54,858 bases of DNA from Holophagae bacterium (GTDB taxonomy: Bacteria; Acidobacteriota; Holophagae; Acanthopleuribacterales; Acanthopleuribacteraceae): positions 1 through 54,858 of the forward strand of contig JAJCXM010000030.1 of NCBI GenBank assembly GCA_029263455.1. Direction: 5' to 3'. Below are positions 16,569-26,220 of the stretch, piece after piece. The notes below the pieces were generated by a model that saw only the letters and a list, made by a program, of their open reading frames with translations, did not search any database and was not told the DNA's origin. Position 1 is the stretch's first letter. Every line of letters starts with the position of its first letter. Made by a program: the position numbers and the translations under genes.

Positions 16569-17900
16569 TTACGGAGAAGCATTAACGGCCGTATTTAAGG
16601 CAACAGCATAACAATCATCAGCCTTTTGGCTGTGAATACAAACGTCGAAACGGCGGCCGATATAGGCCTTGTCCATGTCGATACCTAACTCTATGTAGTT
16701 ATCGGTCAAAACAGACATGGGATAGCCTTGATAGGGCTTTGGCAATAAGATTGCCCGTCTAATTTGTCCGGCATGACGTTCAGCGTGAAGCCGTTTGCGT
16801 TCATCTGAAAAGTCCCGTAACAGACGAGCACGATTCTTAATGATGCGACCGTTTATCTGCTCATCGTAGGCTGCTGCGGCGGTGCCTTTGCGATTTGAGT
16901 AGGGGAAAACGTGCAAATAATCCATGGGTATTCTTTGTAGGAATGCATAAGTTGACTCGAAGTCCTCATCGGTTTCGCCAGGAAAGCCAACAATCACGTC
17001 GGCGCCGATACAGATGTGGGGCATCGCTTCCTTTAGGCGTTGGATTCGGTCAGCGTATTGAGCGGTGTCGTATTGGCGCCGCATACGGCGCAACGTGCGA
17101 TCATCACCAGCTTGGAGTGGGATGTGTAAATGGGGCACGATGCGATCACTCTTGGCCATTAAGTCGATCATGTCGTCAGGAATCTCTGGTGAATCCAGCG
17201 AGGAGATTCGTACCCAGATGTCTGGCGCCGAACTTTCTATGGCTTCCAATAAATCTTGAATGTGTTTTCGCGGTCTGAAATCGCGTCCCCACGTGCCTAT
17301 ATGGATGCCAGTTAGCACCACTTCTTCGACACCCTTGTCCGCCAATATCTTGATCTGTTCTATGACATCACTGGCAGGGACTGATCGATTGTTGCCACGC
17401 ACAAAAGGAATGATGCAATAGGCGCAACGCAAATTGCAGCCATCTTGAACCTTGATGAAGGCTCGCGTTTTTGCTTCGAACTTCTGCAGTAAGCGAAATT
17501 CTGCTGGCCGTTTCTCCATAATATCGTGTTCTTCAATAGATGGGCTAGAAGCGCCTTCAAAGGCCTCGATAATGGGTTGAACATTGTACTTCTCGACGTT
17601 AGTGGTTACAAAGTCAACTTCATCCATGGCAGCTATGGTTTGGCCCGCTGCTTGGGCGTAACAACCAGTAACGACCATGAAACTGCGAGGATTTTGGCGG
17701 CGATACTTGCGGATCAGGTGACGAGATTCTGAGTCGCTATTGTTGGTGACTGTGCAAGTGTTAATAATGACTAAGTCGGCGTCTTTGGGATCACGAATCT
17801 GCTTAAAGCCATGCTCTTCAAAGCCTGAACTCATGACTTCAGAATCGTAGAAATTCAATTTACAGCCCATCGTATGAAAGGCAAATGTTGCTTTAGACAC
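16569..17900 (-). CDS. mtaB: tRNA (t6A37)-methylthiotransferase MtaB
   Basis: Radical-SAM enzyme that adds a methylthio group to N6-threonylcarbamoyladenosine at position 37 of ANN-decoding tRNAs. The start at GTG 17900 follows GGAGTTAGG and opens VSKATFAFHTMGCKLNFYDSE (split here after MGCKLN), so the upstream extension rich in Gly/Pro is not coding. The N-terminal cluster motif has Cys in MGCKLN, TCTVTN and GCYAQA. The radical-SAM motif is CNLRCAYC, followed by FVRGNNRS. A TRAM-like tail follows (LLPKPYQGYPMSVLTDNYIE). The 443-residue length fits MtaB (YqeV) rather than MiaB. It is likely cotranscribed with the NtrY-like kinase. Confidence 0.92.
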   Translation of the reverse strand: MSKATFAFHTMGCKLNFYDSEVMSSGFEEHGFKQIRDPKDADLVIINTCTVTNNSDSESRHLIRKYRRQNPRSFMVVTGCYAQAAGQTIAAMDEVDFVTTNVEKYNVQPIIEAFEGASSPSIEEHDIMEKRPAEFRLLQKFEAKTRAFIKVQDGCNLRCAYCIIPFVRGNNRSVPASDVIEQIKILADKGVEEVVLTGIHIGTWGRDFRPRKHIQDLLEAIESSAPDIWVRISSLDSPEIPDDMIDLMAKSDRIVPHLHIPLQAGDDRTLRRMRRQYDTAQYADRIQRLKEAMPHICIGADVIVGFPGETDEDFESTYAFLQRIPMDYLHVFPYSNRKGTAAAAYDEQINGRIIKNRARLLRDFSDERKRLHAERHAGQIRRAILLPKPYQGYPMSVLTDNYIELGIDMDKAYIGRRFDVCIHSQKADDCYAVALNTAVNASP

Positions 17901-18218
17901 CCTAACTCCAAACCATCGGCTAACCGGACCTCCGGCTGCCGGACCTGCGGCCGTAACCGGAAACCCCCTATTATACGGGATCAAAATGGATGGGGTAAGG
18001 TTCAAAGCTCACAAATTTCAGGCTGTCAGGGGATCGTAGCAGTCTTGTAGACAGAAGCGGCGCTTGTCTGTGAGTTGGACTGGCAGCCTATGGAATTCAA
18101 GAATGAGGTTCGTGGGTCATTGTCCGTCAAGCTTTCGTAATCTAACGTTTTCATAAGCTTGCATTGATGGTTGAGCCGAAATTGCTAAAGATAACGTAAC
18201 TCATGTAGTAGGTGAAAT
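17901..18218. promoter_or_regulatory. Divergent intergenic region upstream of mtaB and the ankyrin gene
   Basis: On the minus strand a TATAAT (17970-17975) with a poor -35 (TTACCC, 17 bp upstream) could drive mtaB. Its leader holds GC-rich near-repeats of CCGGTTA and GGTCCGG (about 17915-17962) that could fold. On the plus side AGGTG precedes ATG 18219. No gene or RNA was recognised in the rest. Confidence 0.4.
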
Positions 18219-19706
18219 ATGACTTTTTCCATGCCTATCCGTCGGCCTTGTCAACAGGATTGGGATAAGATGCAAGGTGAATGGGTGCGCTCGTGTGTTC
18301 ATTGCCAGAAGAATGTCCATGACTTGTCGCAACTAACGTATCGCGACCTTGAACGTATGATCCGAGAACAAGGCAGTTTATGTGTGCGTTATCGTAAGCC
18401 TTCGCGCATGGATGCCGCCGCGCCGGGCATGGAGGACGCTATTTTGAAAGCGCCATCAAAGTGGAGATGGTGGCGCCGGGGCGGCATAGCCACGATGGGC
18501 ATATGCTTGATGGCGTTGACAGTCGGTACGGGTACAAAGCAAGAAAGACTGTTTGGCATGTTCGTATCTGACGTAGGTATTTTGGCAAACTATACAAAAG
18601 CCGATGTCCGCTTTAAGGTCAGTGGTTTGCCAACCCAAAAGATTAACGTCGATCCGTTAGGTCGATTTGAAGTGATTGCACCATCAAAAGGTCGCTATCA
18701 ACTGGATGTTTCCCTTGAGCATTTTGAAACAAAACGCATTAAAGGAGAGATAGGCGTGGACCGTACGTTGGAGGTACCGCTCGATGGTGGGTACCACGGA
18801 TTGGGAGTGATGCGTATTATCCCACCGATGGAAGAATATGTACGCCGCCATAGTGAACGCAAGGATGATGATTGGGGCTCTCTCAAGATTGCTGGATCTG
18901 TATTGCCCGTTCATGTGGGTGTCGTTAAGCACGATTTGGACTTGATCCGTCGCCACTTGTCTTTTGGCTTTCCCGTTGACCTAAGCGGTCTATATGGCGA
19001 AACACCGCTCATGCGTGCTGTGAAGCATTTAGATACTGTTCAACTCCTACTTGAACATGGTGCCAACCCCAATCATGCAAGTAGTTTTGGAGTGCCCGTT
19101 TTGAGTTATGCAGTGCTCGAAGACAATCGTGAAGTGGTTTCACTTTTGCTAGACCGAGGTGCGGACCCCAATAAAAGAGACGATCAAGGCCGCACCCCAA
19201 CCTTGTTGGCGGCCATGTCGGGTCGAGCGGAGCTCTTGGAACTCATGCTTAAGACCGGCGGGGATCCCGATACGGTAGATGACCAAGGCCAGACATTGCT
19301 CCACTATGCGGCGATGTCTAACTCTAATGGTGCACGCAATATGTTGCGCTATGCCATTGAGTTGAGCTCTGATTTGGATGTGGTCGATGAGTGGGGCGAA
19401 ACACCTTTGATGAAAGCTGCTGTGTTGGGAAACGACGTCATAATTCTTCGAGAGGCGGGTGCAGGTTTAGATTACAGAAATATTTTTGGCCAGGACGCGT
19501 TGAGCCTTGCGGTCATTTCGAAAAATATGAGTGCTTACCAATTTTTGGAAGACGAAGGCATGGATTTAAATCGTACGGATACGCGTGGCCATACACCAAT
19601 TGATCATATCGTAGATATACGGAAGAGAGAGCATTGGCTAAGGAACTCAGATATACAGAAGAAGGAGCGTTGGCTAAGGAGCTCAGGAGAACCTCCTAAA
19701 CAGTGA
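18219..19706 (+). CDS. Membrane protein with N-terminal zinc-type module and ankyrin repeats
   Basis: The 495 residues begin with a Cys module: PCQQDWDKM, then CVHCQKNVHDLSQLT. This pattern is known from the N termini of many Bacteroidota and Acidobacteriota surface-signalling proteins. A single membrane helix follows (about residues 88-104), then a carboxypeptidase-regulatory-like beta segment (about 115-200), and about six ankyrin repeats (about 265-475) such as YGETPLMRAVKHLDTVQLLLEHGANPN and DDQGRTPTLLAAMSG. Ankyrins mediate protein binding. Orientation suggests the Cys module is cytoplasmic and the ankyrin domain periplasmic. The C-terminal tail repeats R-EHWLRNSD / K-ERWLRSSG. It is a single gene. 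Confidence 0.82.
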   Translation: MTFSMPIRRPCQQDWDKMQGEWVRSCVHCQKNVHDLSQLTYRDLERMIREQGSLCVRYRKPSRMDAAAPGMEDAILKAPSKWRWWRRGGIATMGICLMALTVGTGTKQERLFGMFVSDVGILANYTKADVRFKVSGLPTQKINVDPLGRFEVIAPSKGRYQLDVSLEHFETKRIKGEIGVDRTLEVPLDGGYHGLGVMRIIPPMEEYVRRHSERKDDDWGSLKIAGSVLPVHVGVVKHDLDLIRRHLSFGFPVDLSGLYGETPLMRAVKHLDTVQLLLEHGANPNHASSFGVPVLSYAVLEDNREVVSLLLDRGADPNKRDDQGRTPTLLAAMSGRAELLELMLKTGGDPDTVDDQGQTLLHYAAMSNSNGARNMLRYAIELSSDLDVVDEWGETPLMKAAVLGNDVIILREAGAGLDYRNIFGQDALSLAVISKNMSAYQFLEDEGMDLNRTDTRGHTPIDHIVDIRKREHWLRNSDIQKKERWLRSSGEPPKQ

Positions 19707-19908
19707 TGGTCTGGCAATAATTATGCAATTCATCGGTTTGTTGTGATTTGCGGACTTTACCGAGTAGTCGTGACATCCATGGACACACAGCCTTAGAACA
19801 TCGTTTCGATTCGAACAGGCGATGGTGGCACGACGTCTTTGAAGGTGTCCGTTGATCTGGCAATTTTTATTTTCTTCAAGCGGCGTCTGAACCCGCTATG
19901 ATTCGGCT

Positions 19909-20277
19909 ATGAGATTTGGGTACATAGCTCGGGGTCTTGCCATTGCTGCAGTCGTCTTTTCCTTTCTGATTTTCTCCCAATGGGGAGGGCGAGAGCCAAC
20001 CGAAGTATTAGAGTGGCAGGCAACCATTACCGATGTAAAGACGGTCAATCAAAACTACGGTGGTCGTTTTGGCGGCAGCACGAGACAAGAAACTTACCTT
20101 CATGTTCAGTTGGCAGACGACCGTGTCATCGTACGCAGGGTGCCCGACAATTGGCAGGCTCTCCACCCCGAAGCACCCATGCTCAAAAGTGGCTTGGAAG
20201 TGTTGGTGATTGAGGAAACCTACGCGTCGGGTGAGCCGAGTCTGATCCTTGACTTACGAAGCCTTTATGATCCCTGA
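19909..20277 (+). CDS. Small membrane-anchored protein, unknown function
   Basis: The 122-residue product has an N-terminal hydrophobic anchor (about residues 7-24) and a beta-rich domain (EVLEWQATITDVKTV ... ETYLHVQLADDRVIVRRV). The alternating pattern is like an OB- or SH3-type small barrel. No Shine-Dalgarno is obvious before ATG 19909. Function not recognised. Confidence 0.6.
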   Translation: MRFGYIARGLAIAAVVFSFLIFSQWGGREPTEVLEWQATITDVKTVNQNYGGRFGGSTRQETYLHVQLADDRVIVRRVPDNWQALHPEAPMLKSGLEVLVIEETYASGEPSLILDLRSLYDP

Positions 20278-20370
20278 AATTGGTGAGAGAAATCACTATC
20301 TGGGATCTTGATTAGCAAAGCTTGTCGGTGCATCCGTTTCTTTAACGAGTGTCCAGTTAAGGAGGTTGTG

Positions 20371-20550
20371 ATGATTGATCTTTTGAATTTGCACCCAAAT
20401 TCGCGTATTTTTGGACGAATTGTGATTGAAGCCGATCAGATTTACCTAGAAAAGGTTAGATTGATGAAAGAGGGTGACTCTGTCGATGAGCATGATGAGT
20501 CGGTCTCAGATCAGGGGCGACAAAATTCCACTATGGTTGACGATTGGTAA
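20371..20550 (+). CDS. Very small acidic protein, unknown
   Basis: Starting at ATG 20371, behind a strong TAAGGAGG, the 59-residue product begins MIDLLNLHPNSRIFGRIVIEAD and ends in a serine- and aspartate-rich tail. A longer start at 20308 lacks a ribosome-binding site. The gene lies 33 bp before the DTW gene and may be cotranscribed with it. Confidence 0.5.
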   Translation: MIDLLNLHPNSRIFGRIVIEADQIYLEKVRLMKEGDSVDEHDESVSDQGRQNSTMVDDW

Positions 20551-20583
20551 ACGCGCTTTGATCGATTGCGGTACGAGGTAAGC

Positions 20584-21267
20584 ATGGGCATACGAGCAAA
20601 AACGGGTTCTGGTCGCTGTAGCGTGTGTCGGCTGCACTTCCCGATATGCCTTTGTGCCACTCGACCTCAGTTACATTTCGACACGGAAATCGTACTTTTT
20701 ATGCACTATATCGAATCGTTTAAAACCAGCAATACAGGTATCTTACTGCAATCGTGCCTCACTCATAGTCAATTGAACCTATTTGGCGGCCAAGGCAATC
20801 AGTGCCTGGATTGGGACGCGCTCGAATTTGATGCACGTGATTGTGCCGTCCTGTTTCCAAGCCCAGAAGCACAGCCTTTGGCGGAAAGTTGGTTTCCAAA
20901 AAGGTTAATCGTGCCTGATGGGAATTGGCGTCAAGCATCCAAAATGGCAAAAAAACTGCAACGCCGATTCGGCATAAGAGCTGTCTCGATTCAGGCTAAC
21001 AAGCCGTCTAATTACAGGTTTCGAAAGGCGCCAAAAGAAGGCTGGATCTGCACTTACGAAGCGGCGGTGGCATCGTTAGAATGCCTTTACGGTAAGGAGG
21101 CGGTTGCGCCATTGGATGACTATTTCCTGCGGGTCATGGATCGCTTGGCTTGGATGAAGGGATGGCTGGACCGCGAAGCTGTGTATGGCGGGATTCCAGC
21201 AGGTTTGCAACGTCATCAGCTTGTAAAAAGTGAGGCTTCAACCGGCAGCCCTAAAATAATCACTTGA
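20584..21267 (+). CDS. tapT: DTW-domain tRNA aminocarboxypropyltransferase
   Basis: Members of this family transfer the 3-amino-3-carboxypropyl group of S-adenosylmethionine to uridine in tRNA (acp3U47). The 227-residue protein starts at ATG 20584 after GAGGTAAGC. It has an N-terminal Cys cluster (RCSVCRLHFPICLCA), the DTW-type motif as PDGNWRQA, and the C-terminal DYFLRVMDRLAWMKG. The usual D-T/G-W is here D-G-N-W, still keeping Asp and Trp. Length and Cys cluster fit the TapT (YfiP) branch, though assignment between DTW subfamilies is uncertain. Confidence 0.8.
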   Translation: MGIRAKTGSGRCSVCRLHFPICLCATRPQLHFDTEIVLFMHYIESFKTSNTGILLQSCLTHSQLNLFGGQGNQCLDWDALEFDARDCAVLFPSPEAQPLAESWFPKRLIVPDGNWRQASKMAKKLQRRFGIRAVSIQANKPSNYRFRKAPKEGWICTYEAAVASLECLYGKEAVAPLDDYFLRVMDRLAWMKGWLDREAVYGGIPAGLQRHQLVKSEASTGSPKIIT

Positions 21268-21540
21268 TTTTTTCGTCAAAAACCTTCAGTTTATGCGGAG
21301 AAGGCCTGCCAAGGCCAATACGAGCGGAGGAAAGTATATGAGAACCGTCACCACACTCCCCAATGAGAGTGTTTTTTTGCGCGCGGTCCCGCTCGGCTTA
21401 GGACGATAGTCTGAATTAGTTTCGTTCTGACAATCTGTATTTGGATAGTTTAACGCTGAGCGCTTAGGTCTGCGCACAACCCTCAACTGGAATTCCATAA
21501 TTGAGAATTCATGGGCTGTAATCAGATACGAGGTGGCGTT

Positions 21541-22956
21541 ATGTCGAGTGAAAAACTCGATTCATTTAGTTTAGGTAAAGTGTGGCGGTTAACAAAAGCG
21601 GCCATAGGTGGTGAAGAACAGGATTTCACCAAAGGCGATTTGCGTGTCGGTATGTTTGTGCTGGCGGTTCCCATGGTCTTGGAAATGGTCATGGAATCGG
21701 TCTTCGCTATCGTCGATATCTTCTATGTTGAGAAATTGGGCGCGCAAGCCGTAGCAACCGTTGGTCTCACCGAGTCTGTGCAGACGATTGTGTTTGCCGT
21801 TGGCATAGGTTTGGGCATGGGAACCACCGCCATGGTTTCAAGGCGCATTGGGGAAGGGGACGTGGTTGGCGCTCGCGTGGCCGCATTTCAGGCAATTGTC
21901 TTGGGTGTACTGGCGAGTATTCCATTCTTGGTGCTTGGTCAAGTTGCGCCTGACCTGGTCTTACGGTTAATGGGCGCCGAACCTGATGTGATTGCGGTGG
22001 GAGCCGACTATACAAAAGTATTGTTTACCGGCAACATTTTCCTAATTCAACTCTTCCTCATCAACGCTATCTTTCGTGGAGCCGGTGATCCAAGCCTGGC
22101 TATGCGTTCATTATGGTTCGCCAACGCCATCAACCTATTGTTAGACCCTTGCCTTATTTTTGGTTTGGGTCCGTTTCCCGAATTAGGGGTTGCCGGTGCG
22201 GCATACGCCACCAATATTGGTCGGGCTTGTGGTGTGATGTACCAGATCAGTCATTTGATACGCGGAAGTGGTCGCATCCATTTGTATCGCGCTAATCTGC
22301 GTATTAACTTGGGCGTCGCATGGCGGCTATTTAGGGTTTCCATTTGGGGCATTGTGCAGTTTCTGTTGGCAACCTCAAGTTGGGTCTTCCTTATGCGTAT
22401 TGTCGCCCAGTTTGGTTCGGAAGTTTTGGCAGGCTACACGATTGCCATACGTTTGGTGATGTTCACTTTCTTGCCAGCCTGGGGTTTCTCCAATTCGGCC
22501 GCCACATTGGTTGGTCAAAATTTGGGTGCCAAGCAGCCGGAGCGTGCAGAGCGAGCGGTTTGGCTAACGGCCCATACCAACGCAATCGGCATGACACTCA
22601 TGGGATTGTCCTTTATCCTAGTGCCTCATCTATTCATTGGGGTCTTCACACAGCAACCAGAAATAGCGGCTAACGCGGTTGAATGCTTGAAAATGCTAGC
22701 GTGGGGATACCCAATGTACGCCTATGGCATGGTACTTATTCAGTCGTTCAACGGCGCGGGCGATACCACCAGTCCAACGCTAATCAATCTCTTTTGCTAT
22801 TGGGTTGTTGAGATCCCCTTGGCTTGGTCATTGGCTTTGAGCCTCTCTATGGGCCCAGCTGGTGTCTATCTATCCATCGTAATCGCTGAATCTTTGATGA
22901 CCATCGTTGGCTTTTTCGTCTTTCGCCGCGGACGTTGGAAAGCCAAGATGGTCTAA
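21541..22956 (+). CDS. MATE-family multidrug/Na+ antiporter
   Basis: The 471-residue protein from ATG 21541 (GAGGTGG upstream) has about twelve membrane helices in two bundles. The first bundle has VLAVPMVLEMVMESVFAIVDIFYVEKLG and VGLTESVQTIVF, and the second has YGMVLIQSFNGAGDTTSPT, both typical of NorM/MATE exporters. It uses an ion gradient to expel cationic compounds. The acidic residue of the first helix set is present (Glu in LEMVMES). It is a stand-alone gene in the inner membrane. Confidence 0.9.
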   Translation: MSSEKLDSFSLGKVWRLTKAAIGGEEQDFTKGDLRVGMFVLAVPMVLEMVMESVFAIVDIFYVEKLGAQAVATVGLTESVQTIVFAVGIGLGMGTTAMVSRRIGEGDVVGARVAAFQAIVLGVLASIPFLVLGQVAPDLVLRLMGAEPDVIAVGADYTKVLFTGNIFLIQLFLINAIFRGAGDPSLAMRSLWFANAINLLLDPCLIFGLGPFPELGVAGAAYATNIGRACGVMYQISHLIRGSGRIHLYRANLRINLGVAWRLFRVSIWGIVQFLLATSSWVFLMRIVAQFGSEVLAGYTIAIRLVMFTFLPAWGFSNSAATLVGQNLGAKQPERAERAVWLTAHTNAIGMTLMGLSFILVPHLFIGVFTQQPEIAANAVECLKMLAWGYPMYAYGMVLIQSFNGAGDTTSPTLINLFCYWVVEIPLAWSLALSLSMGPAGVYLSIVIAESLMTIVGFFVFRRGRWKAKMV

Positions 22957-23011
22957 ATCCGGACTTTAAGGTGAAATCTGTTATGATCGGTATTCTTATT
23001 CAGGATCAACG

Positions 23012-25303
23012 ATGCCAAAGAGCAAGCTAATCAAAGACGTCAGCTCCATGGATCTCTTGGGAAGAATGCTGGGGCAGTACCATGTCATTCGCCATATCGG
23101 CAAAGGTGGCATGGGCGAGGTCTTTGAAGCTTTGGACACAACGCTAAAGCGGCGAGTGGCCATAAAAGTCATCAATCGCAAGCATCGGCTTGATGTTCTG
23201 GCAAAGAATAGGTTCCTGAAAGAAGCCAGGATCTTGTCGCAGATCGATCACGCCCATATTTGTCGCGTATTTGAGTTTATCGAGCGTGACGATGTCGATT
23301 GTCTGGTGGTCGAGTACGTGGACGGCGTACAGCTGGAAGATTTAATGGATACGGGCTTGGACATGGCGAAAAAGCTCAAAATTGCTCGTCAAATGCTAGA
23401 AGGTGTCCACGCTGCGCATCAAAAAGGCATTATCCATCGTGATCTAAAGCCTGGCAACACCATGGTGACGAAACAAGGGCGGGTCAAAATTCTCGATTTT
23501 GGCGTCGCGATGGTGGTGAGCGATCCTGACGAGACACATCGCCGTGAGTGGCCTTCTGGTTCTACGCAAATGACGTTTGAACTGAATCAAGCGCTAGAAA
23601 CGCACTTAAGCTCGATCGTGGGAACGCCGAAATTCATGAGTCCTGAACAGGCGCGTGGTGAAACGGCCAATGTGACCAGCGATATCTATTCGTTGGGGCT
23701 CATTCTCCAGTATCTGTTTACCGAAAAAGAACCCTACCCGGATGCAAGCTCATCGGTTGGGTTGTTATGGCGAGTTATGAACGCTGAAACGCTACCGATC
23801 GAAAATCTGGATCCCGAATTGACGGGCTTGATTCGCGACATGAAGAATTTACAAATGTCGGCACGACCCTCGGTTGGTCAGGTCCTGGACCGTCTGGATC
23901 GCTTCATGGATCGCCCCAAACGCCGAGCCAAACGAATAGCTGCATTCAGCGTCGGAATGTTGTTGGTCGCAGCGACGGTATTCTCTTCATTTGCCTACGT
24001 TAGGGCCAACAAAGCGCAACAAGAAGTGGTTTCTGCTTTGGATGAGGCTAAAGCCGTTAACCGCTTCCTGGCCGATATGCTAACCGCCGCCAGTCCTGAC
24101 AAAAAGGGACGCGATGTGAAAATGGTCGAATTACTCGATGATGCCTTGCAAAAAGCGGAAACGGCTTTTCAACGGCCAGAAGTATCGGCTGCCGTTCATG
24201 ACACATTAGGTACAACCTTTTTCCATATTGGTGAATTCGATAAAGCGGGTATTTGCTTTGAACGTGCCATGGATCTGCGCACACAAGCGTTTGGGGCAAC
24301 TCATACGTTGACATTGGATGCGAGCCATAATCTAGCCAACGTTAGGTTTGAACAAAGCCAATTTGAGAATGCTGAACGACTACAGCGTTTCGTTTGCGAG
24401 CAGCGTTCGTTAGGTGCAGGCAAACAACATGCAGATACGCTGGTAGCCATGAACTTGTACGCATTGATCTTGAACGCGCGAGGCAAACACGGTGAAGCCG
24501 AACGCATTTGGCGGGAAACAATACGCTACCAGCGCCAAAACCCAGACGTTCCACCCATTCAAAGATTGGTGACGCAAGAGAATTTGGCTCTGTGCCTGAT
24601 GTCGCAACATCGGCTTAATGACGCCGAGGTTATTCTTAGAGAATCTCTACGTGAGAAAACAAAACAGCTCGGTGAATCACATCCAAGGACGTTGGACGCA
24701 ATGAACAATTTAGCGGCAACCTTAATGCGGGTGGGTAAGACAAAAGAAGCGGTTAAGATCCAACGTGCCGTATTCAACAAAGAAATGCAGGTACTTGGCG
24801 AAAGACATCCAAACACCTTCAATTCGATGTCAAATTTGGGTGATGCACTCATGCGTGATGGCCAATTTGAAGAGGCCGAGAAACTCATTTTGAGAAGCTC
24901 AGCCTTAAACAAGGAGATCATGGGCGAAAACCATCCCTCATCACTATCATCGCCCTGCCGTATCGCTATGTTAGAGATGCGAAAGGGCATGTACAAAGAG
25001 GCCGCCGAACACAATCAGCAGGGCATCGATGCACTTGCTCCCGTCATCGGTGCTCATCATCCCACTGTTCTCAATCAACGACGTGTTCAGGCTAAGTTAA
25101 CAAACCTGATGGGGCATCCTGATGAGAGTATTGCCCAACTCAAGCGCTTGCTAACGGACTGCCGAGCACACCTAGAGCAAGCACACCCAACTTCAAAAGG
25201 GGTCGCACGGGATTTGACAGAACGTCTAAGGGAGCAAGGCCTCGATGAGGACGCGCAGGTTTTGGACAAGGAGTTCGGCCCTTTTTTTAGCGACTACGAT
25301 TGA
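23012..25303 (+). CDS. Ser/Thr protein kinase with C-terminal TPR array (first copy)
   Basis: The 763-residue protein has a PknB-type kinase (about residues 22-290) with GKGGMGEVFEA, the Lys in VAIKVI, HRDLKPGN, DFG and GTPKFMSPEQA. All catalytic residues are intact. A basic cytoplasmic linker (RPKRRAKR) precedes one membrane helix (about 308-328), so the TPR portion is outside the cytoplasm. About eight TPR-like 42-residue repeats follow, of the kinesin-light-chain type (LGESHPRTLDAMNNLAATLMRVGKTKEA). The architecture suggests a surface or periplasmic ligand controlling cytoplasmic phosphorylation. A related kinase lies at 42913-45378. Confidence 0.9.
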   Translation: MPKSKLIKDVSSMDLLGRMLGQYHVIRHIGKGGMGEVFEALDTTLKRRVAIKVINRKHRLDVLAKNRFLKEARILSQIDHAHICRVFEFIERDDVDCLVVEYVDGVQLEDLMDTGLDMAKKLKIARQMLEGVHAAHQKGIIHRDLKPGNTMVTKQGRVKILDFGVAMVVSDPDETHRREWPSGSTQMTFELNQALETHLSSIVGTPKFMSPEQARGETANVTSDIYSLGLILQYLFTEKEPYPDASSSVGLLWRVMNAETLPIENLDPELTGLIRDMKNLQMSARPSVGQVLDRLDRFMDRPKRRAKRIAAFSVGMLLVAATVFSSFAYVRANKAQQEVVSALDEAKAVNRFLADMLTAASPDKKGRDVKMVELLDDALQKAETAFQRPEVSAAVHDTLGTTFFHIGEFDKAGICFERAMDLRTQAFGATHTLTLDASHNLANVRFEQSQFENAERLQRFVCEQRSLGAGKQHADTLVAMNLYALILNARGKHGEAERIWRETIRYQRQNPDVPPIQRLVTQENLALCLMSQHRLNDAEVILRESLREKTKQLGESHPRTLDAMNNLAATLMRVGKTKEAVKIQRAVFNKEMQVLGERHPNTFNSMSNLGDALMRDGQFEEAEKLILRSSALNKEIMGENHPSSLSSPCRIAMLEMRKGMYKEAAEHNQQGIDALAPVIGAHHPTVLNQRRVQAKLTNLMGHPDESIAQLKRLLTDCRAHLEQAHPTSKGVARDLTERLREQGLDEDAQVLDKEFGPFFSDYD

Positions 25304-25334
25304 GCAATTGGCAGTTGAATTGGCGTCGAATGTC

Positions 25335-25356
25335 CCATAATCAATCGTGATTATGG
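25335..25356. terminator. Hairpin between convergent genes
   Basis: CCATAATCA (25335-25343) pairs exactly with TGATTATGG (25348-25356) across a 4-base loop, between the kinase stop and the stop of the convergent GDPD gene (the latter overlaps the right arm). No T-run follows, so termination strength is doubtful. Confidence 0.4.
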
Positions 25357-26220
25357 TCGAATAGACGGGACGGATTCGCAGTCGTTCATATGATGTAGAT
25401 TAACGCTCTGGTCTCGTCCTACCAGCATGGCTCTCACCGAGTCTTTGGCCAGCAAATCGCTCACTAATGTTTCGTCAACCGGTACGTGATACAGGAATAC
25501 GGGAATGCCAGCTAGACTGCGTTGCGTATTTGATCCGTAGATTGGCTTGTCGAGATCGCCGTATTTCATGGACATCACACTGTGTTCGCCAAAATAGAAC
25601 AGCATTTTGTAGCCCGCAAGGACAATGGCATTAATCCATGTGTCATCAGCCAACGGATGGGTGTCAAAGATGGTACGAAAGCCGGCTCGTCGGAAGTGAG
25701 CTAAGTTACTTGGATTCTCACCTTCCACATAGATATGGTTTTGCAGTCCATACGGATCACTAATCGCCTTCAGCCTGGAAACGGCTGCCTGTACCTGTTT
25801 CCGGTTCAAACGCCGAAGTTTCTTGAAATCTAACCAGTAATAGTGAACCTCATCGATTTGGGCAAACAATTCCTCGAGCGTAAGAATTTTGCCGTCTTTT
25901 AACACATAAGGCTCGTCGTGGGAGACGATGAAATCGCTTAGGTCACGGTCAAAATAGACGTCCACTTCCACGCCCACCGCTCCGAGATCAAAGGCCTTTT
26001 GAATACTAGCGACCGAATTTTGCTCGATCTCATTGCTGTAACTGCCGCGCGCCGACCATACTTTATGGCAATCATCGACGGCCGTGAAGCTAGCTTTAGC
26101 CAATTGACGATTGACATAAGCATTAAGTATCGCAAACGTCAGTATCATCATCAGCCCAAGAGCCGCGAGCACTCGGACAGAACGTCTTTTTGCCAACCGA
26201 TTGATTTTACCTGTGTTCAC
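25351..26220 (-). CDS. Membrane-anchored glycerophosphodiester phosphodiesterase-like protein
   Basis: The 289 residues start at GTG 26220. An N-terminal helix (about 17-34) anchors the protein, placing the catalytic domain in the periplasm. The domain has CHKVWSARGSYSNEIEQNS, GAVGVEVDVYFDRD and FIVSHDEPYVLKDG, matching the His, Glu/Asp and second His of the GDPD TIM barrel. The usual HRG..EN motif is modified (H-K-...-RG..N...E-QN), so activity may differ from standard GDPD. The start overlaps the LtaS-like gene by four bases (GTGA). Together they could make and trim glycerol-phosphate-bearing lipids or glycans. Confidence 0.75.
   Translation of the reverse strand: MNTGKINRLAKRRSVRVLAALGLMMILTFAILNAYVNRQLAKASFTAVDDCHKVWSARGSYSNEIEQNSVASIQKAFDLGAVGVEVDVYFDRDLSDFIVSHDEPYVLKDGKILTLEELFAQIDEVHYYWLDFKKLRRLNRKQVQAAVSRLKAISDPYGLQNHIYVEGENPSNLAHFRRAGFRTIFDTHPLADDTWINAIVLAGYKMLFYFGEHSVMSMKYGDLDKPIYGSNTQRSLAGIPVFLYHVPVDETLVSDLLAKDSVRAMLVGRDQSVNLHHMNDCESVPSIRP

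Noticed and set aside
21286-21498. Minus-strand frame of 70 codons with a hydrophobic C terminus
   Set aside because: One potential membrane helix (VVTVLIYFPPLVLALAGLL) is suggestive, but there is no ribosome-binding site and the N-terminal part looks random.
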